DNA from: Craterostigma plantagineum
Lineage: Eukaryota > Streptophyta > Magnoliopsida > Lamiales > Linderniaceae
Length of the DNA: 64,000 bases
Assembly: GCA_027422505.1 (NCBI GenBank)
Contig: JAPQWV010000410.1
Location: 372,001 to 436,000 of the forward strand
Reading direction: 5' to 3'
Below are positions 11,455 to 22,811 of this stretch, piece after piece. A program made the translations under genes and the position numbers. The stretch's first letter is position 1. Each line of letters opens with the position of its first letter. Under the pieces are notes generated by a model. The model was not told the origin of the DNA. It did no database searches and saw only the letters and a list, made by a program, of their open reading frames with translations.

Positions 11455-14400
11455 TCAAAACACCAACAAAGACTCCTTCAAATCATACCCCATCTTCTCC
11501 AAATTAGGGTTCACCGCGAACTGAAGCATCGGTGGCGGCCCACAAGCCAACGCCAAAACGTCGTCACCCGCCTTCGGAATATTATCCCTAAGCACATCTT
11601 CCGTAATAAACCCTAAACTATACTTCCACTTAGTATCCCCTTCCCTAACGCTCTCCACCACGTACCAAACCCTAACCCTAGTCGGGTACTTCTTCGCCCA
11701 CTCATCGAGCTCATCCCTCAACAGTATATCGTCCTCCGTTCGATTCGCATACACCACGAACATTTCGGTCATATCCTCGGGATCCTTCAAAATCGCCTGC
11801 ATCACCTGATAGACGGGCGTTATCCCCGATCCGCCCGCTATCATCGCCAGTCTCCTGGCAAACTTGGGCTTGCCATGCACCGAAAAGTTGCCCCGACCAG
11901 TGTACTCAATGTGTCCCAGCGGGCCCTTCACGTCGATAGTCGAGCCCACCTCGAGCCCGTCCAAGTGCTGAGTCATGAGCCCGCCGTTGGGGAACCTCGG
12001 GTGAACGTTCTTGAAGTAGACCTTCACCACGAGCTCAAAGTACCCGACCGCATCCACGCCGCTCGACGGCGTGTAAGCCCTCATGCATACCTTGTCGTTT
12101 ATCGTCGCGCACAGGAAAATATGCTTCCCCACTGGCAACCCCAGCACTTGGTCCTCACGGGGAAGCTCGAACCTAAAAAGCCTGACGTCGTGGGAAAGTT
12201 CGACCCTAGAAACAAGCTTGCATGGGACCTTCTCCCGGGGAATTAGTGCTACGGGCCTAGTGGGCCCCACAGAGACGGGCACTATCTCCTTGATCGGGGT
12301 TAAAAAAGACTGCAACAGACCGTTTGGCCATGCACGGAGTTGTTGGGGGAGGAGTCGGCCGACGAATTGTAGCCGGTGTTGATGAGCTCCCCTATGCGGT
12401 AGTCCTCGAGCATCTTCTTGGCCTTGTCCGAGTGTATCGCGTCGAACTCCTCGGTGCAGTCAGTGCCTGCGTTGATCAGTATGCTGTCCGAGCCGCCGGG
12501 GTGGTCCTTGAGGAACCTTGTGCAGTCGTAGACGTTGCCGTGGACTATGATCCATGCGGAGTTTGGGGAGTTGTGCCTCTTCACCTCGGAGGGTGAGAAC
12601 GTTTTCGATGCAGTGTTCATGAATGGACTGGAGACGCTCTTCTTTAGGGTTTGGGATTCAGGGTTCGACTTTTTCAGGTGCCGTTCCTTGGCCATCCAGC
12701 CGCCGGGCTGATTGCCGGGCTGAGTCGGGTGCTCGAATACGATGCCTATTTCGCCCTTGTGGGGCTTGCACACGTTGGTCTTGACACGGAACCAGCAATT
12801 GTTCATCATGCCCTGAAAAAAAAAAGAATTTATTGCCTGAATAATTAGAGTATTACAACGTATTTAGATATGATTGTGTAAAGATGAATATTCTAGCCTA
12901 GTTAGTCAATTCTCATAAAAAGTTGCTTTCAAAGCCCATGTGAACAAGATTCAACCGTGGGGTCCTTTGCCTCTTTTAGCACACCAATCAAAGCGTAAGT
13001 GGTAGGATTTGGTGATATGATTGAGATGGGTACGTAAGATAATCTGGCATGTGATGGAATGAATGTGTGTGTGTCCTAAACGCATCGACCACGTCACTCG
13101 TGATGTAATAAAAGCCCAATTTATGCAGTGAACTAAAATTTTTTAAAATAACGTCACAATGCATATTTATAGACCGACGTTAAAAATAACTTGCAATAAA
13201 AGACGAAAGAGCCATAGTTCTGTGCATCTTATCAGAGTTATCTAAACATGTGACGACCATGTACTCGCACGCCCATTAGTGGAACTCAAAGGTCAAGGCT
13301 TTTATCTAGTGATCCTATTTTGCAAAATCTTTTTAAAAATCCCATATCTCAAATCTTGGACTAATAACTAAAGTGGATTTTAATCGTATAAGAATAAAAT
13401 AATAATACATACCATGAGATTCCAAATGAGTTTTTCGGGCTGTGTGTTGAGCGTCTCATCCCAAGCACGAACGGCTATCTCCTTAGCGCTGAGCAAGTCC
13501 AAAACCTCAACTTCCAAAGACCAAAAGCACCAACACCAATACTTACCGTACTTGTTAGGCTTTTCTTGGTGGTCTAAATCGCACACACTCCATGTCTCAC
13601 CACCGTCCATGGTTACCTCAACCCTTGTCACCTTCTTACCACCACCTAATAAAAAAACAAACGAAATAGAATTAGGAGTTTATACGAAAGAATCTAATCA
13701 ACGGCTCCACCCACTAACCGAGGAAGTTGCTTAGTTTTTTTATTAAAATATTCCAGCAGATGCAAGAAGCAACCTAGATGGAGACATAAATTAATATAAA
13801 AAAATATTCTCCGAAACATTACGTCACCTCTCGCATATCCAGACCTAGCTACGAAACAACATGCAAACCACCAAAACCATTTTAATTACTTTCACAAGGA
13901 AAACCTATGATCTGCGTCATGAACAATAATATCATCTACAGTCGGCTAAATTTGTTGCACCGAAGTCCCATAAATCGTCATAAATGTATGTTGCATCAGA
14001 TACATATCTCGCAAAAAAAATTAGGCTTAGAAAATGAACAAGAATATACCCGAATATGCGTATCCCCTCAACGTGTATGGCCTCTGCGTAGTCCACGAAT
14101 TGATCGGCAATATTTCCTCATGACACGGCGTCGTAATGACCGAGTTTATGTTCAGTTCGTTGATGATGTACTCTGGCTTGTACCACCAAGCTGTAGAGTT
14201 GTACGCCACACCATATTATTACACGAGCAAAAACAAACAATAATCACAAGAAAAAAGACTTGGAAGCAAAATACAACCAATCGCATTTATTCCTTCTGAG
14301 TTGGCCAGTTCTGCGTCGACATGAGAAGGAAGAACCCTATTATCCTTGTAATGATAGTAGTTGTCTGATTCTTGGGTGGTAACTATGATCCTCTTCAACC

Positions 14401-15473
14401 ACTTGACCATTCTGCCGCCGATGAAACCTGGGATTATCATCCGTACGGGGAACCCATGGTCCGGCGTCAGCCTCTCGCCGTTTTGCATGTAAGCCAATAT
14501 GATATCCCTCGATGGGTCCATCGCCATCTCCTTCTTCAAGCTAGTGCCGTACTTCTACCCACCGCCGCCGGGCAAATCCTCCGCCCCTTCAAAGCATACG
14601 TTCAACGCGCCCTTCTTCTTGCTCATCACGCCGCACCTTTTCAGTATCAGATGTAACGGCACGCCTCTCCACACGCTCGTCGATATCCCCGCCGCTCCCC
14701 AGTTGAATCCTGCCGCCGACGACGACACAAGAATACATTACATCATGTTGCTCCGTGTATATATATATATATATCTGTGTGTGTGATGGCATATTATATG
14801 TTGCAGGTTATTAGTTATTTTTTTTACCTATCGTCTGCTTCACCATGTTCTGTTCCTTTCTGCGATTGCCGGCGCAGACGAGCGACGCCGGAAACTCGCG
14901 GCTGGGGAAGCCGTTCTCAAGCTGGCGCATGGTGAGCTTCATGGGTCGCTTGACTAGGCCGGTGATTTCGACGGTCCAATCGTCGTACGCCGCCTTGGGG
15001 ACTGGGCCGTGGTTTCTGACGTAGTGTAGTGGGACCGGCGTTATGAAGCAGTGGTGCATGAGCCGTGTGAGGGGTGGCTCGGCGTTGAAGGGGTGTTTTC
15101 CGGTGAGTCGGACCATGGTCTGGTTACGCTCGACCCAGTGGTCGGCGGTGTTCTCGTCTCGCTGGTCGTGGACCGACGGCTCGAGCTCGGCGGCGGCCTT
15201 TCTGATGGCCGTGGCGTACTCTTGCATGTCTGCGGCGCTGGTGTTGTTTTCGTCGTCATCTTCGTCGGAATCTGTGAAGTAGAGTTTTAGGAGATTCGTA
15301 TTACCGTTTTTGGTGTTATTGCCGGCGTCCATGGTTTTAGTATTACTGTTGGTGAAGGCGTAGGCTCGAATGGGTGAGTCGGGTCTGTGGGTTGCGGGCG
15401 GGCCGGGTTTGTAAGGTCGGGCTTGGAGGCCGGCCGGTTCGATGAATTGCCGGTTATCTACGGAGGCGGCCAT
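11455..15473 (-). pseudogene. NIA: Nitrate reductase (NADH), five exons, with a nonsense codon, a lost splice donor and a frameshift
   Basis: Nitrate reductase is the cytosolic Mo-cofactor/heme/FAD enzyme reducing nitrate to nitrite. Exons: complement 14828-15473, 14293-14709, 14050-14190, 13413-13645, 11455-12812. Exon 1 has an acidic N-tail and the Mo-pterin region with the Mo-ligand cysteine in [14 protein letters not shown]. Exons 2-4 complete the Mo and dimerisation domains ([27 protein letters not shown]). Exon 5 has the cytochrome b5 heme motif HPGGSDSI, then FAD/NADH motifs RAYTP, GGSGITP, CGPPPM and a near-terminal F. Breaks: (1) TAG at 14555-14557 after PGGGG, where the family has Ser before KYGTS; (2) exon 2 ends AG|GAATAA, with GA where GT belongs (14291-14292); (3) the frame shifts at ~12301-12330 in the hinge between the heme and FAD domains. 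The exons total 2795 nt, one short of a multiple of three. Everything else is well conserved, so decay looks recent. A sequencing artefact is possible but unlikely for all three. Confidence 0.88.
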
Positions 15474-17130
15474 GTCGTCGGGCCGGTTTATTTTTTTTTT
15501 TTTTTGGGAGGTTATTTTATTAGTGGGAAAGAAGAAGCTTCGTATTTTGCTTCGTCTTTCTTTGGCAAATTGAAGAAGCGTGGGAGTTGTGCTTATATAG
15601 AGGTTGGTTTGGTCAAGAAAAGGGGAAAAAGAAAATTAAATAAATTATAATTATATAAGTTTAATTTACGCTTGGTGCGTCACGACAAATGGGTTTTTGA
15701 GATACAGCTCACTTTATCATTAATTATGATAAGAATAAATTTTACTGTGCTAATGGAGTTTATTAAGTTTATTGGTTATGTAGAAAGTTTAGTAGGGAAG
15801 TAGTAAATAGAGGATACCGGGGGAAATTAAAGAAAAACTGCATTTTTCTTTGGAAAAGCGTACATAGAAAAATGTCGAATGGGTTACGTGGTTCAACTAA
15901 AGATAAATTAATAATTTGATTAATCGACGACCACGGAAAAGTTGCCACCTAAATAGACTGTAGACTGAATAGTGAAACGACCATTTGAGAAAACAAACGG
16001 CTCTTAATCATCGTACTTTTGCCTTTACCCTATTATCTCGCCTAATATTACTTGTTAGAGCCAAGGAAATATATCGTTAAAACTATATAACATTTAAAAC
16101 CCATAGTTTTTTCATCCTCGGCTTCTCACGTACAATCACAAAATATAAACGTCGATCAGTCACCACCATGTGTGGATCAAAGAGTTTAACGTTGTTTGAT
16201 TTGAGTTTTAACTTGTCTCATGGCCAGAGAGTCGTAGGAACATAACGTGGTATATATATATATAAAAAAAGTAATACCAAGCCATTACAATAAAATCCAG
16301 GCAATGTTTTTGGAAGAGAAAATAATGGTAAAAATCAAATTGCCTATATATTAATTTGTAGATGTAGTAGCGTCGGGTGTAATGTAATCGAACAATGTGT
16401 CGAATGACTCGTGAGAGACGCGAACAGCCAGTTTAGATAATATGATTGGAAACTCTTAGATCTAAAAATATATTATCAAAATGAGATGAAAAATATTATT
16501 TTTGCTTAAAATAGGCAATGACCAAGCAACTTAAACAGAAAGGTCGCTCATAGAGAATGGGGCGGGGCTAACAGAAAACGAAGAAAGGGTTAAAAGAGCA
16601 AAGCATTGGCCTTTTGGTGAGTGTTGGGTCGCGTTGGTATCTGGTCAAGAAATTTCCCTTATTATGTTTTTATATGTTTTTAGTTAGTTCGAATTTATAC
16701 TGAGATGATTATTTTTTTCATTGGCTCAAAATTAGAAAATTGTCTGGTAGTGAAAATCGTGGGCTGAAGCTTCCAGCCTCGAATGAAAAGTAAAATCCTC
16801 ACGTCCTCATATAATTGAGATATGAGACGATATTCGCAAATGATATAGCGAATAAAGATACGAATTGCATGGAAGATATTTATTGCCCTTTTTGTGTGGC
16901 CATTCGTCCCTTTCCACACCTGACACCTAATAAAGATAAGTTTTTCGTTCATACGACTGGACATATTTTCTATTTTTTTATTTTTTATTAATAAAAGTAT
17001 AAATAACTATCCAATTAGCTTAAATTTTTGGTGTAATTGATACACCAAATTAATTTTAATTCGACAGTTTTTAAGTCCCTCTCTCAATTAATAAAAGAGT
17101 ATAGATAATACAAGCCACATTAATCCTATA

Positions 17131-17163
<33 letters not shown>

Positions 17164-17480
17164 GAATTGATGTTTTTTAATTTTTTCACTGGCCATCGTA
17201 TTCCCTCACCTCACGGATGGGAATCAAATCACATGCCATTAATTTAATATAACATGCCGATCAGGTCGGGCCGGGCCTGCTTAAGAGAGTTTCACTTATA
17301 TTAGTTTCAGACGTGCAGGCTAGTTAGTATCAAAATTCATTGAAAAAATAGAATCGGCCAACCATAAATTATACGAGTATTATCCGCACACTCGGTGTGC
17401 TTAAAATACAAGTATTTTAATTTTGAAATCTATAATTTATGTTTAGTAGATGAAATATAATATATATATATATAAGGAAA
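15474..17480. other. Upstream region of the nitrate reductase gene, no gene seen
   Basis: Two kilobases of AT-rich DNA, probably promoter followed by neutral sequence. It contains a (TA)n tract near 16251-16263 and an (ATT)n microsatellite at ~17132-17160. No conserved ORF was found. Confidence 0.4.
15592..15600 (-). promoter_or_regulatory. Candidate TATA box of the nitrate reductase gene
   Basis: The minus strand reads CTATATAAGC about 120 bp upstream of the start codon, giving a plausible core promoter. The promoter therefore looks preserved although the coding region is broken. Confidence 0.5.
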
Positions 17481-17483
17481 ATA

Positions 17484-18090
17484 ATGATTATGGATATAAG
17501 AGCATCTCCAATGGAACTGCAAAACCCAAAAAATGGAGTAAAATTACTCCAATTGAACTCAAAAACTAAATCCAAAATGGGATTTAACTTTCTCTCATGG
17601 TTCAAACGCAAAGATGTGTTTCATCCCAAAAGTATGCGTTTAATCTTCTATAAATTGCATACTAGACCCAAGTATTTGAATTTAGCAATCTGGTAAAATA
17701 CCTGGCTTAGTGTCGCGCCTGGGTGAATAATCGCAGTGGGATGAACAAAAGTGACCTGATTCACTGTTCCTGCACTCCTCAGCTCCTCTTCATCCGCAAA
17801 TATCCCACCCTAGCATATTGATTCGTGAAACCATTTCAAACTGATGCGTTTTTACTGTGTGGAACGGAGATAAACGCCGACGAACTGTGATTTGCTTGAT
17901 TGATGGGAGAAGAAGACGACCGGGAAGAAAGTAGAAAATGAAGGTGGAAATGAAAACCTAATTTGTTAATTGGGCTTCTGGGCCATAATAAATTGAAGAA
18001 CTATATCAAGAATCTCATATTTATTATTAACTTAGTATTAATCTTTATATTAGATAAGAAAATTAACTTAGTATTGCAAAAAACATTGTT
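17484..18090. repeat. Possible MITE fragment starting GAGCATCTCCAATGG
   Basis: The string AAGAGCATCTCCAATGGAAC at ~17498-17517 resembles a terminal sequence very common in plant MITEs. I did not find a matching inverted end or target duplication, so borders are uncertain. A related string (AAGACCATCTCCAACC) occurs at ~47751-47766. Confidence 0.35.
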
Positions 18091-18091
18091 A

Positions 18092-18496
18092 GAGAACAGA
18101 GATAAAAAAAAAAAAAAAACATCGAGATGCAAGTAAAAAAATTAATGTGAATTTGTGGTATTGTGTTTATTATTTATTATGTAACTTCGAATCATAAATT
18201 CACATATTGTGTGAAATATTATGTGTAGAAATTCTTATATTAAAAAAAAATATATTTTTATTGTCATAATAAATAAAAATATGATTTTAAAAATAAAATA
18301 ATGAAAATATAAGAAAAATAAATTTAAAACCGGATGCGGATATCCGGTAAAAATATCCGAATAAACCGGATATCCGATTTTCGGATATCCGATTAAAACC
18401 GGAGCGGATACGGATTCCATTTTTCGATATCCGAAAATCAGGATATCCGAATTTGGGATGTCCGAAAAACCGGATATCCGGTTTTGCTCACCCCTA
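18092..18496. mobile_element. Truncated hAT-like MITE copy (E0)
   Basis: Right half of the same element as the two complete copies downstream. It ends in TTTTGCTCACCCCTA, the inverse of the TAGGGGTGAGCAAAA terminus, and shares the GGATATCCGG-rich interior. The left terminus is missing. Confidence 0.65.
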
Positions 18497-18540
18497 TATT
18501 CTTCTACTACATTATATTAAGCGTGAATATGTGTATAAAC

Positions 18541-19261
18541 TAGGGGTGAGCAAAAATATCCGAAAACCGGATTCCGATCCGGTATCCGGTTTTCAAAACC
18601 CGAAAAAATGGATATCCGATTTTGAAAACCGGATCAGATATCCGATCCGATTTATTTTAAAATAAACCATATCGGATACGGATAGTGGTTTGTCTAAAAT
18701 CCGGATATCCGATATCCGGTTTTATATTTAAAAAAATTTAAAAAAATAAAAAAAATAGTCCAAAAAGAAAAATGAAGGTCCAAAAATGAAAAAAAAAATC
18801 TTCAAGTAGAACATGTAAATTTATATTATTTTATTATTGCAAAAAACTTTGTTAGAGAACTGAGATAAAAAAAAAAACATAAAAACATTGAGATGCAAGT
18901 TAAAAAATTAATGTGAATTTGTGGTATTGTGTTTATTATTTATTATGTAACTTCGAATCATAAATTCACATATTGTGAAATATTATGTGTAGAAATTCTT
19001 ATATTAAAAAAATATATTTTTATTGTGATAAGAAATAAAAAATATGATTTTAAAAATAAAATCAATGAAAATATAAGAAAAATAAATTTAAAAACCGGAT
19101 GCGGATATCCGGTAAAAATATCCGAATAAACCGGATATCCAATTTTCGGATATCCGATTAATACCGGAGCGGATACGGATACCATTTTTCGATATCCGAA
19201 AATCAGGATATCCGAATTTCGGATGTCCGAAAAACCGGATATCCGGTTTTGCTCACCCCTA
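18541..19261. mobile_element. hAT-like MITE copy E1, 721 bp
   Basis: Complete copy bounded by perfect inverted termini TAGGGGTGAGCAAAA / TTTTGCTCACCCCTA. The interior carries many copies of the palindrome-like GGATATCCGG, and the middle is AT-rich. There is no transposase ORF. It is separated from E0 and from E2 by the same ~44-bp spacer (tattcttctactacattata ...), so the array arose by tandem duplication of element plus spacer rather than by independent insertions. Confidence 0.75.
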
Positions 19262-19305
19262 TATTCTTCTACTACATTATATTAAGCGTGAATATGTGTA
19301 TAAAC

Positions 19306-19975
19306 TAGGGGTGAGCAAAAATATCCGAAAACCGGATTCCGATCCTGAAAACCGGATCCGATATCCAATCCGATTTATTTTAAAATAAATCGGATCGGAT
19401 ATGGATAGTGGTTTGTCTAAAATTCGGATATCCGATATCCGGTTATATTTATAAAAATTTAAAAAAATAAAAAAATAGTCCAAAAAGAAAAATGAAGGTC
19501 CAAAAATAATAAAAAAATCTTCAAGTAGAATATTTAAATTTATATTATTTTATTATTGCAAAAAACTTTATTAGAGAACTGAGATAAAAAAAAAACATAA
19601 AAACATCGAGATGCAAGTTAAAAAATTAATGTGAATTTGTGGTATTGTGTTTATTATTTATTATGTAACTTCGAATCATATATTCACATATTGTGTGAAA
19701 TATTATGTGTAGAAATTCTTATATTAACAAAATATATATTTTTATTGTGATAAGAAATAAAAAATATGATTTTAAAAATAAAATAAATGAAAATATAAGA
19801 AAAATAAATTTAAAAACCGGATGTCGATATCCGGTAAAAATATCCGAATAAACCGGATATCCGATTTTCGGATATTCGATTAAAACCGGAGCGGTTACGG
19901 ATACCATTTTTCGATATCCGAAAATCCGGATTTCGAATATCCGAAAAACCGGATATCCGGTTTTGCTCACCCCTA
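19306..19975. mobile_element. hAT-like MITE copy E2, 670 bp
   Basis: Second complete copy with the same 15-bp inverted termini and near-identical sequence to E1, apart from a ~50-bp shortening in its left arm. It is followed by unrelated sequence (gccaacgcc). Confidence 0.75.
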
Positions 19976-21153
19976 GCCAACGCCTAGTTTTGGGATTATA
20001 AATGAAAGTGAATTTTTAGAAAAATCAAAATAAAAATGAATTACAAAAATTATATAGAGGCCCAAAATCTGCATCCCAAAACAAAAAACACTTATTAATA
20101 GAACAAAAAAGACCCCAAACCAATTTTTTTAAAGAGCCCAGCCCATTACCATGTTTATCCAACAACATGCCCTACTATTCATCTTCTTCCGCAGCCTGCA
20201 GCCCATATTCATTTCTACTTTGAATCTTCTTAACGTTCATTTCTACTTTGTGTTTTGAGAGAGGGGGGAATTAATGTTACTAATGTTAATTTCTACTTTG
20301 AATTATCTTCATAGAGTGTAGTATGTGTTTTGAGATATCTTTTTAGAGTGTGTGTTTTGAGAGAATGAATTAATGTTACACTGCTTATTTCATGTTATGC
20401 TGGAGTCCGAGGGTTGCTCGCAGCTCCTCAATCCACAGCTCCTCAATCGGCAGCTCCTCAATCCACATTTCCTCAATCCACAGCTCCTCAAGGGAAAATC
20501 GAACGTTTAAAACGATGGAAGATTAACGATAAACGGATAGTAAAAAGCTTATTATTCTCAATATGCATCTCCCCCGCAAATCATCGAACACATCGACTAC
20601 ATACTTCACAGAGTTTATTAACAGGCTCAGGCAATCAATCGTAGCCACGAGATTTTTCTCCCAAAGAGATCATGAACGAATTTTAACATCAAGCCATCTT
20701 CGTCGCTCATCGATTTGCCAAACAACAAAGATAGCAGCAAACTTTTGCCGAAGCATAGGGCGAGATTGAGCTGCAAGACAAACCCATCATGCTATGAATC
20801 GCAGACAAGTCTTCTTCGCACATGATGAGATCATTAATCTAAATCCATGAAGGTAATCAAAAACCTTTGGGGAAAAAGAAAGATTTGCGGATCGGGACTG
20901 AGACGAGTGCTAGCTCGTATCAGTTGTTCTGGGCTCAATTTTTTCAAGATAAATACTGTTTATCCACAGTTGGCCCATGTCAAGCACAAATATTTCTCAG
21001 GCATAGATATCTGCCATGGAAAACAAAATTCCACATGTAGTGTGGAAGTTTCGTCAACCTTCCATTTCTTGCCTCTAAAGATTGAACTTTTTTATTAAAA
21101 TATTATGAAAATTTAATGACGCTCGCTGTACATTCATACATCAATTACTATCT
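19976..21153. other. Intergenic region with a short CTCCTCAATC repeat
   Basis: No convincing gene. At ~20420-20490 there is an array of about five imperfect ~15-bp units (CAGCTCCTCAATCCA type). Open frames covering it are repeat-derived. The rest is unremarkable AT-rich DNA. Confidence 0.4.
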
Positions 21154-21762
21154 TTAAGAGTATGAAACACTCGTATGTTGTGGATTCTTGAACAACACAG
21201 TACAATTCGTCAAACGAAGCTGTTCTATCTTCAAGCCCTCAAGCTCATGGCGACGATCATCGCCATTCAACCTTCTCTTCCATAGATTAACCTCACCCAC
21301 CATGTTCACCTTCTTCTTCACCATTACGGGCAAAGGAGGATCCATGTTACTGATATCCACAAAATCCCCATTTCCGACGTTTTCCTTCACACAGTGATAT
21401 GAATGTCTACGGCTACGATCCTCCCTTCTCATCACCATCGTTGAGTTTCTTGAATAATCAACCGATCTGCAGCTTCTGCTAGGCCTCAGCTTGGCGTTCT
21501 GCAATGGGGTTTTGCTCGGAAAGCTGTAGGATAGTGATTTTCTGGGCTTGGCCGTGTGCTTCGTCGGCCGGCGATGGTGGTGGTGGTCGGCGGCGGTGAC
21601 TTGGCCGATGCAGCTGACTTTTGGGGAAGAGGGATCGGTTATTACTTTGCAGTTGCTTTGTTGCCTCACGTCTTTGAGTGATAATCTGCACAACAGAGGC
21701 AAGTAAAGTGTGTTCTTTTGATACGATCGAACATTGTGATTCTGATCGTATGCGTTTCTCAT
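21154..21762 (-). CDS. Small basic plant protein of unknown function (202 residues)
   Basis: A single open frame with no obvious intron. It is rich in Arg, Lys, Ser and His (HHHHRRPTKHTAKPRKS), with a VITDPSSPKVSCIGQV motif at residues ~40-55. That motif recalls plant proteins annotated as syringolide-induced 14-1-1-like or At1g76070-like; I offer this from memory and with low certainty. The C-terminal third (LEGLKIEQLRLTN) could be helical. There is no signal peptide or membrane segment. The start is the first ATG of the frame. Confidence 0.6.
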   Translation of the reverse strand: MRNAYDQNHNVRSYQKNTLYLPLLCRLSLKDVRQQSNCKVITDPSSPKVSCIGQVTAADHHHHRRPTKHTAKPRKSLSYSFPSKTPLQNAKLRPSRSCRSVDYSRNSTMVMRREDRSRRHSYHCVKENVGNGDFVDISNMDPPLPVMVKKKVNMVGEVNLWKRRLNGDDRRHELEGLKIEQLRLTNCTVLFKNPQHTSVSYS

Positions 21763-22811
21763 TTGCTACTGCGATGTAAGATATCTATCTATCTATCAAT
21801 CTGTGCACACGTACGCACACATGCATGTGTATATATATTACCTGCTAAGATTGCTGCTCTGCTATATACTCGTGTGGATAGCCTATATTATTAAGACCAT
21901 TCTTGAGAAGCAGACAAAGAAGTAAACTCCAAAACATAGGAAAGTGAACGCTTCGCTGGCCTCTCATTTGAATTGTCTCTGTAGAGAGAGTAAGGGTCAT
22001 GTCTTGAATCTCACTTTTCTTTTTGACTCAAATAACCTATAGGAAATGCAATTCATGGATTTTAATTCACGTGTAATAGAAACGTATGTACATTTGCATT
22101 GATGCATAGATGGCCGCACATGAAACAGCTGTATCCTTTCACCGCAGAAAAGCTACGCATATTCAATGTATTTGTTATATGATGAGATGAAAAGAATAGG
22201 TAACCTATGGATTTGGTGGTCTACCATATATAAAGTTGGAAGCAATCTATATCAAGAACAAGACTCAACGCACTGAATTTTCTTGTTATTTTCTGCTTGT
22301 CTATAGGATCTGTGAAGGCCCTGCCCTATAAAGTTGCTATCTTCTTTTTTTCTTTTTTCTCCAGGTCACAATGGATGCGAACTAAACATAAGGTTTCTAT
22401 CTACTTCTTGGATAAATCCAGTGAATAAGCAGACAACCACACGTGAAGGTTATTGTCCGAAGAAAAAAAGGGGGTCTTTCCTTTTGACTAGTTAATGTGA
22501 TACTCTGTATGCTGCATATGATTGAACATATGGATTACTACAGTGCTATTCCATCTCCAAGAACCATTAACATTTGAGGAGCAGAACAGAAATACCTGGA
22601 AAAAGGAACACCTTCACCTTCTTTGACTTGGCTTTCAGTTGGTTTATTACTTTATCATATGCTGTCTTGCTCTTTGGGATTGTACAGTACAGTCTTGGGA
22701 GTGTAATGAACTAAACATAATGATTGATGCATTCAAATATTGTAAGGGCAACACTCTCCACTTAGTAAGGAAAACAAAAAGGAATGAGGCTTCAAAACAG
22801 AGTGAAACCAT
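21763..22811. other. Intergenic region upstream of the basic protein gene
   Basis: About 1 kb without a supported gene. The part next to 21762 has (ATCT)n and TA-rich tracts (21781-21840) and probably the promoter of the minus-strand gene; the distal part is the 3' flank of the exostosin gene. Confidence 0.4.

Noticed and set aside
11875..12850. Plus-strand open frames across the last nitrate reductase exon
   Set aside because: Antisense shadows in GC-rich coding sequence; the minus strand has clear heme and FAD motifs.
18235..19970. Open frames with GYPKIGYPVYSDIFTGYPH-type peptides
   Set aside because: They are translations of the GGATATCCGG repeats in the MITE array.
20414..20644. Open frame with repeated APQS units
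   Set aside because: It translates a ~15-bp DNA repeat and has no further support.
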